A stretch of DNA of 51,698 nucleotides from an uncultured Pseudomonadota bacterium (GTDB lineage Bacteria; Myxococcota_A; UBA796; JAFGLY01): assembly GCA_937912125.1 (NCBI GenBank), contig CALDOK010000024.1, positions 1 through 51,698 on the forward strand. Reading direction: 5' to 3'. The translations under genes and the position numbers were made by a program. Every line of letters begins with the position of its first letter. Positions within the stretch are counted from its first letter, which is position 1. Positions 8,712-17,865 of the stretch are shown piece after piece. The notes below the pieces were generated by a model, which worked only from the letters and a program-made list of their open reading frames with translations, was not told the origin of the DNA and searched no databases.

Positions 8712-9938
8712 ATGATCGCCGCATACGCGAAAGAAACCCCAGGTTCATGCCTCTCGCTGCGCGCGCTGTTGGTGTCCCTGTGCGTGGCGTTGATGCTGCT
8801 CGGGCCCCGGTCAGCCCAGGCCATCCAGTCCATCGCCGTGCTCGACCTCGACGGCTACGGGATCGACTACGAGACCGCCCAGGTGATGACCCAGGGCCTG
8901 CGCGATGGCTTCCTCGAGGAGGCCACCTTCGATCCGCTGTCCGGCTACGACATCAGCGAGGGCCTCGCGGTGGGCCAGAGCGATGGCCTGCCCCGGGCCC
9001 GTGAGCTGCTGGCTCAGGCCCGGCAGCAGATGGACGCCGGCGACACCTCCGGGGCGCTGCGTCAGCTGGCCGAGGTGCTCGCCCTGCACGAGTCCGCCTG
9101 GTCCTGGGTGGGTCGCCGCCCTGAGCTGGCCGACGCGCAGTTCTACACGGCGGTCGCCCTGGCCAAGCTCGGGCGCACCAGCGAAGCCGTGGATCACCTG
9201 GTCGAGTGCATCTACCTCTACCCAGGCTACGACCAGGGCCGGGCCGTGGCACTGTCTGGCTCCATGCCCGGGCTGTTCACCCGCGCCCGCGCTCAGCTCG
9301 AAGAGGCCGAGCGCCGCACCACGCCCGGCTCGCGCATCGCCACCATCGGTGAGCGCCTCGGCGCCACCTACGTGGTCGCCGGCTACGTGGTCGCCGACGG
9401 CACGGTACACGTGGGCCTGTACCAGGACGGCCGGCTGGTCACCGAGACCACCGACTACGCCTCCGAGCTGCCCCTGTACCCAGGCGACCCCTTCTTCTAC
9501 GACCTGGCGGTCCTGCTGGTCGGGAGCGAGCACAGCGGCCCCACCGCCCCCTTCTCTGCGCCTATGGGGCAGTCCTCCAGCTCCGATCCCGAGTTCGACG
9601 ACTTCCACGAGATCCCCACCGTCGAGCCCACGGCCACCGGCACCACCAGCAGCATCGGCACCAGCGACGGCGGGCACCTCACCGACCAGGGCAGCGCCTA
9701 CGACTCCAGCGGGCGTCCCCGTCGGCGTCGCGGCGAGCACACCATGAGCGGCATCCGCTACGAGCGCAAGCCCGTCACCGAGACCTGGTGGTTCTGGACG
9801 GGCGTCACCGTGGCCGTCGCTGGCGGCGGCGTCGGCCTGTACATGTTGCTGCGCGATGAGACCGTGGACACCCACGACCCTCAGGAGCAGGACTCCTACA
9901 CCATCACCCTGGACCCCTCGGGGGTCGAGGCGCGGTGA
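8712..9938 (+). CDS. Secreted TPR-containing envelope protein with C-terminal membrane segment
   Basis: 408 residues. The start at 8712 has GGAG seven bases upstream and gives a signal peptide ending SAQA. Residues 30-60 (IQSIAVLDLDGYGIDYE) resemble the strand that opens many CsgG/TolB-like lipoprotein domains. Residues 90-180 are TPR-like (ARQQMDAGDTSGALRQLAEV, FYTAVALAKLGRTSEAVDHL). A low-complexity Ser/Thr/Asp linker precedes a single membrane helix (WWFWTGVTVAVAGGGVGLYMLL) close to the C terminus. This layout is common among myxobacterial envelope proteins of unknown function. It leads a three-gene group with the two following lipoproteins. Confidence 0.85.
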   Translation: MIAAYAKETPGSCLSLRALLVSLCVALMLLGPRSAQAIQSIAVLDLDGYGIDYETAQVMTQGLRDGFLEEATFDPLSGYDISEGLAVGQSDGLPRARELLAQARQQMDAGDTSGALRQLAEVLALHESAWSWVGRRPELADAQFYTAVALAKLGRTSEAVDHLVECIYLYPGYDQGRAVALSGSMPGLFTRARAQLEEAERRTTPGSRIATIGERLGATYVVAGYVVADGTVHVGLYQDGRLVTETTDYASELPLYPGDPFFYDLAVLLVGSEHSGPTAPFSAPMGQSSSSDPEFDDFHEIPTVEPTATGTTSSIGTSDGGHLTDQGSAYDSSGRPRRRRGEHTMSGIRYERKPVTETWWFWTGVTVAVAGGGVGLYMLLRDETVDTHDPQEQDSYTITLDPSGVEAR

Positions 9939-9994
9939 CGCGTCTCCCCGCCGGGTTACCCCTCTCCAAACCAGAGCCAACTCAGGACCGAAGC

Positions 9995-10375
9995 ATGCGC
10001 TCGTTGCCCCTCCTGCTCTCTGTGCTGATGGTGAGCGGCTGCGCCGCGGGCCGGAGCACCTACTTCCTCTGGACCGCCGAGCGGGAGTTCGGCAACGCCG
10101 CCTCGCTCGAGGCCGAGCAGCGGGCGGTGTACGAGTACACCATGGCCCACGAGCACCTGCTCAAGGCCCGCGAAGAGCACGGCTACTCCGACTACGGCAG
10201 CGCCGAAGCCATGGCCAAGGCCGCGGCGGAGTGGTCCTCCAAGGCCGCGGCGGTGGCCGAGTACGGCACCTCCGAGCGAGACCTCATGCTCCAGGAGATG
10301 GGTGACACGGTGCCAGACGCCGCCAACACCGTCGAGGAAGAGTACGAGACCCCCCTTGGCATCACCGAGGAATGA
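9995..10375 (+). CDS. Small DUF4398-like lipoprotein
   Basis: 126 residues with a lipoprotein signal (LMVSGC, Cys near residue 15). The mature part is one long helical region with repeated small residues (NAASLEAEQRAVYEYTMAHE, SAEAMAKAAAEWSSKAAAVA), as in DUF4398-type lipoproteins often found next to OmpA-family proteins. The start at 9995 is chosen because it begins the signal peptide; an upstream frame start at 9935 overlaps the previous gene. It ends two bases before the GTG of the OmpA lipoprotein, so the two are almost certainly translated together and may form an outer-membrane-to-peptidoglycan tether. Confidence 0.85.
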   Translation: MRSLPLLLSVLMVSGCAAGRSTYFLWTAEREFGNAASLEAEQRAVYEYTMAHEHLLKAREEHGYSDYGSAEAMAKAAAEWSSKAAAVAEYGTSERDLMLQEMGDTVPDAANTVEEEYETPLGITEE

Positions 10376-10376
10376 C

Positions 10377-11594
10377 GTGAAGCGCGCAACCATCCTCATC
10401 CCCTTGATCCTGGGCTGTGCAGATCTCACGCCCCTCCAGCGCGATCATCAGGCGCTGGTGGCCACCATGTCCCAGCTCGAGGGCAACAAGTATGCTCTCG
10501 AGTGCGCGCCCAAGGCGCTGGCCATGGCCCAGTCCCACCGCGCCTTCGCCGAGCTGGAGTTCCAGGAAGGCGACGCCGGTCGCGCCTCCGAGCACCTCGC
10601 CATCGCCCGCAGCTACGCCGAGGAAGCCCGGATCGCGGCCCAGGCGTGTGTGCCCAAGGACGCCGACTCCGACGGCATCGCCGATGGCGACGACCAGTGT
10701 CCGACCGAGCCTGAGGACATGGACGGCGACCGCGACGACGACGGCTGCCCCGAAGAGGACGCTCCGCCGCCCCCCGCTCCGGTCTTCGTGCCGCCCGTCC
10801 CTGTGGCCGGTGACATGGACAGCGACGGCGTACCCGACGCCGAAGACGCCTGCCCCGACGTGCCCGAGGACCTCGACGGCTTCAAGGACTCCGACGGTTG
10901 CCCCGAGATGGACAACGACAACGACGGCGTGATCGACGGCATGGACGCCTGCCCCATGGCGCCAGAGGACTTCGACCAGTTCGCCGACGCCGACGGCTGC
11001 CCCGATCCCGACAATGACAACGACGGCATCGACGACGCCGCGGATCGCTGCCCCAACGAAGCCGAAGACCTCGACGGCGACCGTGACGGCGACGGGTGCC
11101 CGGATCTGGACGCCGACGGCGACGGCGTGCCCGACGACTCCGACGCCTGCCCCGACGCCGCCGAGACCCAGAACCAGTACCTGGACGACGACGGCTGCCC
11201 CGACGAGAAGCCCCAGCGGGTGGAGGTCACCAAGCAGCAGATCGTCATCAAGGAGCAGATCCAGTTCGAGAGCGGCAAGGCCACCATTCGGCCCGCCAGC
11301 TACCCCGTGCTCGACGACGTGGTCATGGTGCTGCGCGACTACCCGGACATCAAGATCCGCGTCGAAGGCCACACCGACAACGTGGGCAACGACGCGCTGA
11401 ACCTCGAGCTGTCCAAGTCTCGGGCCGACTCGGTCTTCGAGTATGTCATCGCCCGCGGCATCGACGCCCGTCGTCTGGTCACCGAGGGCTTCGGCGAGAC
11501 CCGCCCCATCGACACCAACACCACCACCGACGGCAAGGCCCGCAATCGGCGCGTGGAGTTCCACATCGTCCAGGCCGAAGGCGCCGTGGAATAG
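10377..11594 (+). CDS. OmpA-family lipoprotein with thrombospondin type-3 calcium repeats
   Basis: 405 residues from a GTG at 10377 with GAGG seven bases upstream. The signal ends in the lipobox LILGC. Residues 20-95 are a helical DUF4398-like region. Residues 98-285 carry six or so Asp-rich thrombospondin type-3 repeats of the form DxDxDGxxDxxDxCP, which bind calcium. Residues 300-400 are an OmpA C-terminal peptidoglycan-binding domain (QIQFESGKATIRPASYPVLD, IRVEGHTDNVGND, LSKSRADSVFEYV, GFGETRPIDTN, RNRRVEFHI). It likely anchors the outer membrane to peptidoglycan. It is convergent with the pilin gene 19 bases away. Confidence 0.95.
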   Translation: MKRATILIPLILGCADLTPLQRDHQALVATMSQLEGNKYALECAPKALAMAQSHRAFAELEFQEGDAGRASEHLAIARSYAEEARIAAQACVPKDADSDGIADGDDQCPTEPEDMDGDRDDDGCPEEDAPPPPAPVFVPPVPVAGDMDSDGVPDAEDACPDVPEDLDGFKDSDGCPEMDNDNDGVIDGMDACPMAPEDFDQFADADGCPDPDNDNDGIDDAADRCPNEAEDLDGDRDGDGCPDLDADGDGVPDDSDACPDAAETQNQYLDDDGCPDEKPQRVEVTKQQIVIKEQIQFESGKATIRPASYPVLDDVVMVLRDYPDIKIRVEGHTDNVGNDALNLELSKSRADSVFEYVIARGIDARRLVTEGFGETRPIDTNTTTDGKARNRRVEFHIVQAEGAVE

Positions 11595-11613
11595 GTCGCG
11601 CTACCCAGCGCCG

Positions 11614-11784
11614 CTATTGCACGCCGTCGGTGGTCAGGCTCGTGCCCAGGCTCTGGCCCAGGGTGCCGGTCTCTTCGTAGACCACGCTCATCAGGGTGTA
11701 GACCACCGCCATGACGGCGATGGTGATCACCGAGATGGTCAGCATGTACTCGATAGTGGTCTGGGCGCTTCGGGAGCTGCGCAT
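11614..11784 (-). CDS. Flp-like / class III small pilin subunit
   Basis: 56 residues: a short polar leader, then SAQTTIEYMLTISVITIAVM, a hydrophobic helix with the Glu at the fifth position that characterises Flp-type and class III pilins, and a short Gly/Thr tail. A prepilin peptidase would be expected to cut just before the hydrophobic stretch. The ATG at 11784 has AGAGG upstream. No tad/flp assembly genes are nearby, but the PilT-like ATPase lies 10 kb away. A candidate sigma-54 promoter sits about 195 bases upstream (11980-11995), as for pilin genes in many bacteria. Confidence 0.85.
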   Translation of the reverse strand: MRSSRSAQTTIEYMLTISVITIAVMAVVYTLMSVVYEETGTLGQSLGTSLTTDGVQ

Positions 11785-11979
11785 GGGGCACCTGCCTCTC
11801 AGGGGATGATACGCCGGCTGGCCGCCATTGCATAGCCGGGGCGTGCGCGCCCCAGGTGGTTTCCCAACAATGTCCCAGTCCTGAGCGTCTTCAGCTCCTG
11901 CAGAGAGGGGAGATGACGTGCCCGAGGGGTTCTCGGGTCCGCCGGCCGCACGCGACCGTGCGAGCTGACCACGGTTTTC

Positions 11980-11995
11980 GCAAGAACCGGGCCAG
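11980..11995 (-). promoter_or_regulatory. Candidate sigma-54 promoter for the pilin gene
   Basis: On the minus strand the sequence reads TGGCCCGGTTCTTGC. The GG and GC dinucleotides are separated by exactly ten bases, and TGGC at -24 and TTGC at -12 match the sigma-54 consensus with one mismatch in the -24 block. It points towards the pilin gene, leaving a leader of about 185 bases. The rest of the 276-base gap 11785-12060 holds short GC-rich dyads and the asnS ribosome site, but nothing else clear. Confidence 0.55.
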
Positions 11996-12060
11996 GCGCG
12001 CTTGCCCTCCCTGGTTCCCGCAAGTACCTTCCCCGCTCCAACCACTCCCCCGGAGGAGCC

Positions 12061-13368
12061 ATGGCCATCCCAGTCACCGTCGCCACCATCGCGTCCTATG
12101 CCGAACAGCAGGTCGAGCTGCAGGGCTGGGTCTACAACAAGCGCGGCAGTGGCAAGATCGCCTTCATCATGCTGCGCGACGGCACCGGCATCATCCAGTG
12201 CATCGCGTCCAAGAAGGACCTCGAAGAGGTGGAGCCCGGGCTGTTTCAGCGCCTGCGCAAGCTCGGCCAGGAGTCCAGCCTGATCATCCGCGGCACCGTC
12301 CACGCCGAGGAACGGGCCCCCTTCTGCGGCCACGAGATCCACGTCACGAGCGCCACCGTGGTGGGCGAGTCGGTGGACTACCCCATCACCCCCAAGGAGC
12401 ACGGTCCGGCCTTCCTGCACGACCACCGCCACCTGTGGTTCCGCAGCCGCCGCCAGCAGGCCATCATGCGCGTGCGCCACGCCGCCATCCGCGCCATCCG
12501 CGAGTACTTCGACGAGCGCGCCTACGTGCTGATGGACAGCCCCATCCTGACCCCCAACGCCTGTGAGGGCACCTCCACCCTGTTCGCCACCGACTACTAC
12601 GGCCGCCCGGCGTTCCTCACCCAGAGCGGCCAGCTGTACCAGGAGGCTGGCGCCACGGCGTTCCGCAAGACCTACTGCTTCGGCCCCACCTTCCGGGCCG
12701 AGAAGAGCGACACGCGACGCCACCTCACCGAGTTCTGGATGGTGGAGCCCGAGGTGGCATGGATCGACTTCGACGGCGTGATGGACCTCTGCGAGGACTT
12801 CCTGGTCCATGTCACCGCCCGGGTGCTCGAGCTGGCCCGCCCGCAGCTCGAGGAGCTCGAGCGCGACATCGCCGCCCTCGAGCGGGTGCAGAAGCCCTTC
12901 CCGCGCATCTCCTACGATGATGCCTGCGCCAAGCTGGCCGAGCTGGGCGTGCACGTGGAACCCGAGGACGACTTCGGCTCCCCTCAGGAGACCGCCCTGG
13001 CCAACAGCTTCGACCGGCCCATCATGGTCCACCGCTACCCCACCGCCATCAAGGCCTTCTACATGAAGGAAGACCCGGAGAACCCGGCCCGGGCCCTGGG
13101 CGTCGATGTGTTGGCCCCCGAGGGCTACGGCGAGATCATCGGCGGCGGGCAGCGCGAGGACGATCTGGACGTTCTGGTCGGCAAGATCAACGCCCACAAG
13201 CTGCCCATGGAGGCCTTCGAGTGGTACCTCGATCTGCGCCGCTACGGCACCTGCCCCCACGGCGGCTTCGGGCTGGGGGTCGAGCGCTTCGTGACGTGGC
13301 TGTGCGGCATCCACCACATCCGGGAGTGCATCCCCTTCCCGCGCACCCTGGACCGGCTCGAGCCGTGA
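12061..13368 (+). CDS. asnS: Asparaginyl-tRNA synthetase
   Basis: 435 residues, a class IIb synthetase that charges tRNA-Asn in the cytoplasm. An N-terminal OB-fold anticodon-binding domain (residues 15-100, [19 protein letters not shown]) is followed by the catalytic domain with motif 2 ([21 protein letters not shown] region) and motif 3 ([16 protein letters not shown]). The [11 protein letters not shown] and [11 protein letters not shown] segments and the length fit AsnRS rather than the larger AspRS. The ATG follows CGGAGGAGCC. The stop overlaps the start of lpxD, so the two are co-translated. Confidence 0.96.
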   Translation: MAIPVTVATIASYAEQQVELQGWVYNKRGSGKIAFIMLRDGTGIIQCIASKKDLEEVEPGLFQRLRKLGQESSLIIRGTVHAEERAPFCGHEIHVTSATVVGESVDYPITPKEHGPAFLHDHRHLWFRSRRQQAIMRVRHAAIRAIREYFDERAYVLMDSPILTPNACEGTSTLFATDYYGRPAFLTQSGQLYQEAGATAFRKTYCFGPTFRAEKSDTRRHLTEFWMVEPEVAWIDFDGVMDLCEDFLVHVTARVLELARPQLEELERDIAALERVQKPFPRISYDDACAKLAELGVHVEPEDDFGSPQETALANSFDRPIMVHRYPTAIKAFYMKEDPENPARALGVDVLAPEGYGEIIGGGQREDDLDVLVGKINAHKLPMEAFEWYLDLRRYGTCPHGGFGLGVERFVTWLCGIHHIRECIPFPRTLDRLEP

Positions 13369-14321
13369 GAGCGTCCGATCTGGCCAGCCTGGTCGGGGGT
13401 GTGCTGCACGGACCCGACGTGGATCTGGTGGGGGTGGCGCCCCTCGAGCATGCTGGCTCGGCCGACTGCGCCTTCGCCGAGCGCCTCCCTGCCCGCAGCG
13501 ATGCAGGCGTGCTGCTGGCGTCGGAGCCGGTCCCAGGGCGCTGTACCGTGGTGACGCCTGACCCCAAGGGCGCCTTCGTGGTCCTGCTCCGGCGGCTCTT
13601 CCCCGAGGTCCACCCCAAGGGAGTGCAGCCGGGGGCGAACGTGGACCCATCGGCCCGGCTGGCTCCGGGGGTGGTGGTCTACCCCGGCGCCTATGTGGGA
13701 CCCGATGTCGAGCTGGGTGCCGACACGGTGGTCCTGCCCAATGCTGTGCTGCTGCAGGGCACCGTGGTGGGCGCCGGGTGCGTGGTGGGCCCAGGCGCGG
13801 TGTTGGGGCATGCGGGCTTCGGCCTGCACCCCGGACCTCGGGGCCCGGAGCCCGTGCCTCAGGTTGGACGGGTGGTGCTGGGGGACGGTGTGGGCGTGGG
13901 CGCCAACAGCTGCGTGGATCGGGCCTTTCTCGAGCAGACTCGGCTGGGTGACGCTACCCAGCTGGACAACCTGGTGCAGGTCGGCCACAACTGCCGGGTG
14001 GGGCGGGGCGTGATCATGGCCGCCCAGGTGGGCCTGAGCGGCTCGGTGACCGTGGGCGACGGGGCGGTGCTCGCGGGCCAGGCGGGCGTGGCGGATCACG
14101 TCACCATCGGTCCGGGCGCTCAGCTCGGGGGCCAGGCTGGCGCCAACCACGACCTCGCCGGGGGCGAGCGCTGGATGGGCACGCCCGCCATCCCTCTGCG
14201 CCTCGCAGCCAAGGTCTTCGCGGCCAGCAAGCAGCTACCCGACCTGCTGCGGCGGGTGCGGCGGCTCGAGAAGCGGCTGAGTGACCTGGACCAACGACTA
14301 GTCGAACGCCAGGGTCACTGA
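13365..14321 (+). CDS. lpxD: UDP-3-O-acylglucosamine N-acyltransferase (lipid A biosynthesis)
   Basis: 318 residues from a GTG at 13365 that overlaps the asnS stop by four bases. LpxD adds the second acyl chain to UDP-glucosamine during lipid A synthesis at the inner face of the inner membrane. An N-terminal uridine-binding domain is followed by left-handed beta-helix hexapeptide repeats from about residue 90. LpxD-specific segments are [36 protein letters not shown] with the expected catalytic His, and [22 protein letters not shown]-terminal helix ends the protein. Its last 24 bases overlap the convergent kinase gene. Presence of lpxD shows an LPS-bearing outer membrane. Confidence 0.95.
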   Translation: MRASDLASLVGGVLHGPDVDLVGVAPLEHAGSADCAFAERLPARSDAGVLLASEPVPGRCTVVTPDPKGAFVVLLRRLFPEVHPKGVQPGANVDPSARLAPGVVVYPGAYVGPDVELGADTVVLPNAVLLQGTVVGAGCVVGPGAVLGHAGFGLHPGPRGPEPVPQVGRVVLGDGVGVGANSCVDRAFLEQTRLGDATQLDNLVQVGHNCRVGRGVIMAAQVGLSGSVTVGDGAVLAGQAGVADHVTIGPGAQLGGQAGANHDLAGGERWMGTPAIPLRLAAKVFAASKQLPDLLRRVRRLEKRLSDLDQRLVERQGH

Positions 14322-15689
14322 GCCTGCGCGCTCCAGCTCCACGCCGTGGAAGGCTACCCGCAGCACGGCGCGCTCCAGGCAGCGGGCGACCTGGCTGCCG
14401 GCCAGGCCGGCGGGGCCCACGCTGACGTCGCTGACCTCGTTGGGGGGGGAGAGCTGGACCTCGATCTGGATGACGTCGCCCGGGTGGGCGTCCTGGTGCT
14501 GCGCCACACAGCCCTGGACCCCGGAGTCCTCGCCGATGGTGCTGACGATGCGCTGCAGGGGCCTGGGGTCGTCCTCGTCCTCGCCCGCCGAGGGCCGCTT
14601 CATCAGCGGTTGTTCATCCCGTGGCTGGGCCGCGGGCTGGCTGGGGAGCCGGACGGTGGGGGTGGGCTCGCTGGTACGCTCCACCCAGTCCAGGCCGCGC
14701 ATGATGAGGGGCACCGGCGCGACGCCGATGGCCAGCAGCAGGGCGCCCGCCAGCAGCCACCAGCCGGGGCCCCTGGGCTTGCGCTCCAGGATGCGGTCCA
14801 CGTCCACCGGCTCAGGGGGTGGCGCGGCCGCGGGGTCGAGGTTCCCCGCCGCCAGGAGGGTGGCGGCCCGCTGCTGGACCCAGGCCGCCGAGGGGGCGCG
14901 GCGCTCGAGATCCGGCTCCACAAGGCGGTTGATCAGGTCGTGCATTCCGCCGGGCACGGTGGTGTGCTCGGCCCAGCGCAGGCGATTGGCGTGGTCGCTC
15001 AGGGACTGGGGCTCCTTGCGGGTGAGCAGGGCCACGGCCAGGGCGCCCAGCCCGTACAGGTCCGAGCGGGGCTCGGCGTCCCCGGCGAACTGCTCGGGGG
15101 CCATGTAGCCGAAGGTCCCCGCCACGGTGCTGCCGCCCAGGGACCCCTTGGCCACGTCGCGCACTGAGCCAAAGTCGATGAGCACCAGCTTGCCGTCCGG
15201 CCGGCGCATCACGTTGGCGGGCTTGATGTCCCGGTGGATCACCGGCGGCGACAGGTCGTGGAGGTAGTCCAGGATCGCCGCCAGCTCCACCACGACGGCC
15301 AGCACCTCCCGGGGGTTGTAGCGGTGGTCCTCCAGCTCCTCGGCCAGGGTGCGGCCCGGGATCAGCTCCTGGACCAGCCAGAGCACGGCGTTGCCGTCCC
15401 CCAGCAGCACATGCTCGATGTACGCGGGGATGCCCGGGTGGTTCAGCTCCCGCAGCACCCGCACCTCGCGGTCCACCAGCTCCCGCGCCTTGGGGCCGGC
15501 CTTGAGCTCGATGGGGATGGACTTGATGGCCACGATCTGCTTCTCGGGTCCCTCGGCCTTCCAGGTCGTGCCCGACCCGCCCCGACCCAGCGCGGCCAGG
15601 AGTCGGTAGCGTCCGTCCAGGCGAGGCGGCGCCCCGCAGTGCGAGCATGGTTCGGCCAGCGTGGTCTGGTTGCAGTGGACGCAGTGCAT
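14298..15689 (-). CDS. Zinc-ribbon Ser/Thr protein kinase with membrane segment and periplasmic tail
   Basis: 463 residues. An N-terminal zinc ribbon (CVHCNQ then CSHCGAP) precedes a Hanks-type kinase domain: glycine loop [14 protein letters not shown] lysine, HRDIKPANV catalytic loop, LIDFGSVRD metal loop, [10 protein letters not shown] activation end. One membrane helix ([20 protein letters not shown], about 305-325) leads to a Pro-rich linker and a C-terminal domain of about 90 residues with two Cys (GCVAQHQ and ARCLERA) resembling the AgmX/TonB-C-like tails of myxobacterial proteins. Such a layout suits transmembrane signalling. It diverges from the TraB-domain gene across 48 bases and overlaps lpxD by 24. 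Confidence 0.93.
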   Translation of the reverse strand: MHCVHCNQTTLAEPCSHCGAPPRLDGRYRLLAALGRGGSGTTWKAEGPEKQIVAIKSIPIELKAGPKARELVDREVRVLRELNHPGIPAYIEHVLLGDGNAVLWLVQELIPGRTLAEELEDHRYNPREVLAVVVELAAILDYLHDLSPPVIHRDIKPANVMRRPDGKLVLIDFGSVRDVAKGSLGGSTVAGTFGYMAPEQFAGDAEPRSDLYGLGALAVALLTRKEPQSLSDHANRLRWAEHTTVPGGMHDLINRLVEPDLERRAPSAAWVQQRAATLLAAGNLDPAAAPPPEPVDVDRILERKPRGPGWWLLAGALLLAIGVAPVPLIMRGLDWVERTSEPTPTVRLPSQPAAQPRDEQPLMKRPSAGEDEDDPRPLQRIVSTIGEDSGVQGCVAQHQDAHPGDVIQIEVQLSPPNEVSDVSVGPAGLAGSQVARCLERAVLRVAFHGVELERAGSVTLAFD

Positions 15690-15737
15690 GGTTTCCTCCA
15701 GGCCGTGCCATCCTACCAGCTGGTTCGGCTTGGGAAC

Positions 15738-16931
15738 ATGCTGCTACACTCCGGGGTCCAGAACCGTGGAGGGGGCATTCCTACCATCCTCGCCTTGCTG
15801 CTGAACGCCTTCCTGGCCCTGTTCCTGGCCGACGCGGGGATCAGCGCCCTGGACGAGCTGGGCTTTGCCGCCAGCGGGCTGCACCTGCTGGCATGGATCC
15901 GTGGCCCTCTCGCGATGTTGACCCTGCTGGCCAGCCCGGCGGTCTTCCTGCTCCCCATCGCCTTCCAGCGGGTGCCCCGCTTCGTGTTCGTGCCCCTCGC
16001 GCTGTTCTCTCCCGCCTACACGCTGCTGGGGATGCCGCTGGCGTACTGGCTGGGCTGGGACAACTACGGCATGGTCCAGACCACGGTGGCTCAGGCTCTG
16101 CTGGGGGTGGCGGCGCTGGCGCTGATGCGGCGGCACACCGGCGGCCGGCTGTGGCTCGTTGCGGGGGATCTGGGCCCGCCGCTGGTCGCCCTCGGGCCGA
16201 CCCTGCGCATGGTGGCCTTCACCCTGCTGGTGGTCCTGCCCGGGCTGCTGGGCAGCTTCGTCGGGCTGTGCGAGCGCTGCCTGGATCGGTTCACTGGCGG
16301 CTTCATGGAGCTGCACTGGGACGGCCTGCAGCTGGTGGAGCGGGTCTATACGCACGCCAACAGCGAGGTGCGGCTGGTGGGCATGATGCACATCGGGGAC
16401 CGGGGCTCCTACGCGGCGCTGGTGGAGACCTTCGACCGTCCCGACACCCTGGTGCTCGCCGAGGGGGTCCGCGACGAGTACGAACTGCTGGGCCGGGGCC
16501 TGCCCTACGAGCGGGTGGCGGAGCGCGCGGGCCTGGCCTCCCAGCAGGACCTGGCGAGCTACCGGCCTGGGATCAGGCAGCGCAACGCCGACGTGGACGT
16601 GAGCGATCTTTCCGAGGGCACCCTGCGCCAGCTGAAGTTGACCACCCGGATCGTGGACGACGAAGGCTTCGACTTCGAGGCCCTGTTGGATTTGCTGCTG
16701 TACTCGGTCGAGAGCACCGAGGACGATCTGGACGTGTTCTGGAAGGACGTGATCGAGCTGCGCAACAGCGTGCTCATAGGGCACCTGCACCGTGCGGTGC
16801 TCGAGGAGCCGGTGGTCGTGGTGCCCTGGGGCGCCGCCCACCTGCCGGGCATCCAGCAGGAGCTGTACAGCATGGGCTACGAGCTCGAGCTGGAGCGTCG
16901 CCACCCACTGCTGAGCTGGGCCGGGGAGTGA
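15738..16931 (+). CDS. TraB/PrgY-like domain membrane protein
   Basis: 397 residues. The first 190 residues hold about five membrane helices (for example PTILALLLNAFLALFLADAG and MVAFTLLVVLPGLLGSFVGL). The C-terminal half resembles the TraB/GumN/Tiki domain: EVRLVGMMHIGDRGSYAALV, DTLVLAEGVRDE and VVVVPWGAAHLPGIQQEL with conserved Gly-His patterns. The family includes putative metal-dependent peptidases, but the bacterial members are poorly characterised. The start at 15738 begins eight residues before a Gly-rich turn and the first helix; earlier in-frame sequence lies under the divergent kinase gene. Confidence 0.8.
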   Translation: MLLHSGVQNRGGGIPTILALLLNAFLALFLADAGISALDELGFAASGLHLLAWIRGPLAMLTLLASPAVFLLPIAFQRVPRFVFVPLALFSPAYTLLGMPLAYWLGWDNYGMVQTTVAQALLGVAALALMRRHTGGRLWLVAGDLGPPLVALGPTLRMVAFTLLVVLPGLLGSFVGLCERCLDRFTGGFMELHWDGLQLVERVYTHANSEVRLVGMMHIGDRGSYAALVETFDRPDTLVLAEGVRDEYELLGRGLPYERVAERAGLASQQDLASYRPGIRQRNADVDVSDLSEGTLRQLKLTTRIVDDEGFDFEALLDLLLYSVESTEDDLDVFWKDVIELRNSVLIGHLHRAVLEEPVVVVPWGAAHLPGIQQELYSMGYELELERRHPLLSWAGE

Positions 16932-16977
16932 CGGGGCCGCGGGGATGAGGCAAGATGGGCTTGGCCCTGGAGGTTCG

Positions 16978-17865
16978 ATGCGGTGCGCACCCCTGTTGCT
17001 GGCGGCCGTGCTCCTGCACGGCTGTCGGAAGCCCGAGGGACAGAACGCCGAGGACTGTCGCGACGGCGCCGACAACGACGGCGACGAGCTCTTCGACTGC
17101 GAGGACCCCGGCTGTGAGGGCTCGCCGGACTGCGAGGGCGAGGAGACGGGCGATCCTCCCGAGGGCGACGCCGACACCGACACCGACGCCGACACCGACG
17201 CCGACGCCGACGCCGACACCGACGCCGACGCCGACGCCGACGCGGATGGCGACACCGACGCCGAGCCCTGGGCGGACTCCCGGGTGGACTGCGCCGGAGA
17301 TCGGTGGACCTTCCACAGCTACAGCAACATCGACGCCGCCGTGGTCCTCGGCCTGGCCTGGCACGGGCTGGACGGCAGCCTGGCGGTGGAGACTTCGCTT
17401 CAGCCCACTGGCGACGCCGGTGTCTGGGAGTCGTTGGTGCCTGGCACCGCCTTCGACACGCCGGTGGACTGCGGCGACATGACCTCCCTGTTCTTCGCCT
17501 TCACCTTCATCCGGGATCGCGAGCTGGTCTGGGTTGACACGCCCTCGTGGGACGCCAGCCCCATCTCTTCGGCGGGCTTCAGCGGCGGCGCGGGGACCCT
17601 GAGCTTCGAGTGCAGCGCCGACAGCGGGCTGGACGAGCTGCGGGTCCACCAGGTCTACGCCCTGAACGGTGAGCTGCAGGGAAGCGCCAGCCTGGCCACC
17701 CACGACGGCGCCAGCTGGGCGGCCACAGTCACCGACGCCGAGTTCTACGGGCACGGCGAGTCCCTGGACTGGGACATCTTCTACGACAGCGTGCTGGCCT
17801 TCGTGGGCGTCAGGGATGGCCAGGCCGTCGGCGGCCTGAGCTGGTGGCCGGACGAGGGCGAGTAG
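16978..17865 (+). CDS. Asp-rich-repeat lipoprotein of unknown function
   Basis: 295 residues with a lipoprotein signal (LLHGC). Residues 20-60 carry DCRDGADNDGDELFDCEDPG, a motif of myxobacterial surface lipoproteins that resembles a calcium-binding Asp-rich loop. A strict DADTDADA low-complexity spacer follows (residues 62-95), then a C-terminal beta-rich domain with two Cys (VDCAGD, VDCGDM). No catalytic motif is recognised. The Asp repeat probably holds the domain away from the membrane. GGAGG lies a few bases before the ATG. Its stop abuts the stop of the convergent NHL-tetrahaem gene; TAGCTA supplies both stop codons. Confidence 0.85.
   Translation: MRCAPLLLAAVLLHGCRKPEGQNAEDCRDGADNDGDELFDCEDPGCEGSPDCEGEETGDPPEGDADTDTDADTDADADADTDADADADADGDTDAEPWADSRVDCAGDRWTFHSYSNIDAAVVLGLAWHGLDGSLAVETSLQPTGDAGVWESLVPGTAFDTPVDCGDMTSLFFAFTFIRDRELVWVDTPSWDASPISSAGFSGGAGTLSFECSADSGLDELRVHQVYALNGELQGSASLATHDGASWAATVTDAEFYGHGESLDWDIFYDSVLAFVGVRDGQAVGGLSWWPDEGE
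17167..17262 (+). repeat. In-frame GACGCC/GACACC hexanucleotide tract
   Basis: About 96 bases of near-perfect GAC GCC / GAC ACC codon pairs encode the alternating Asp-Ala / Asp-Thr spacer of the lipoprotein. One GATGGC interrupts it near the end. Length variation by slipped replication would change the spacer without shifting the frame. Confidence 0.85.

Noticed and set aside
11614..11784. Conductive aromatic pilin (Geobacter PilA-like)
   Set aside because: The 56-residue Flp-like protein has only two Tyr and no other aromatics, and it belongs to a different pilin class.
15690..15737. TGGCACG upstream of the kinase gene as a sigma-54 promoter
   Set aside because: The -24 block is present on the minus strand, but no GC occurs at the required ten-base spacing and no TTGC follows.
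17167..17262. Possible CRISPR or minisatellite array
   Set aside because: The repeat is an in-frame hexanucleotide coding for an Asp-rich spacer; no spacers of unique sequence occur between repeats. No CRISPR array or cas gene is seen in the window.
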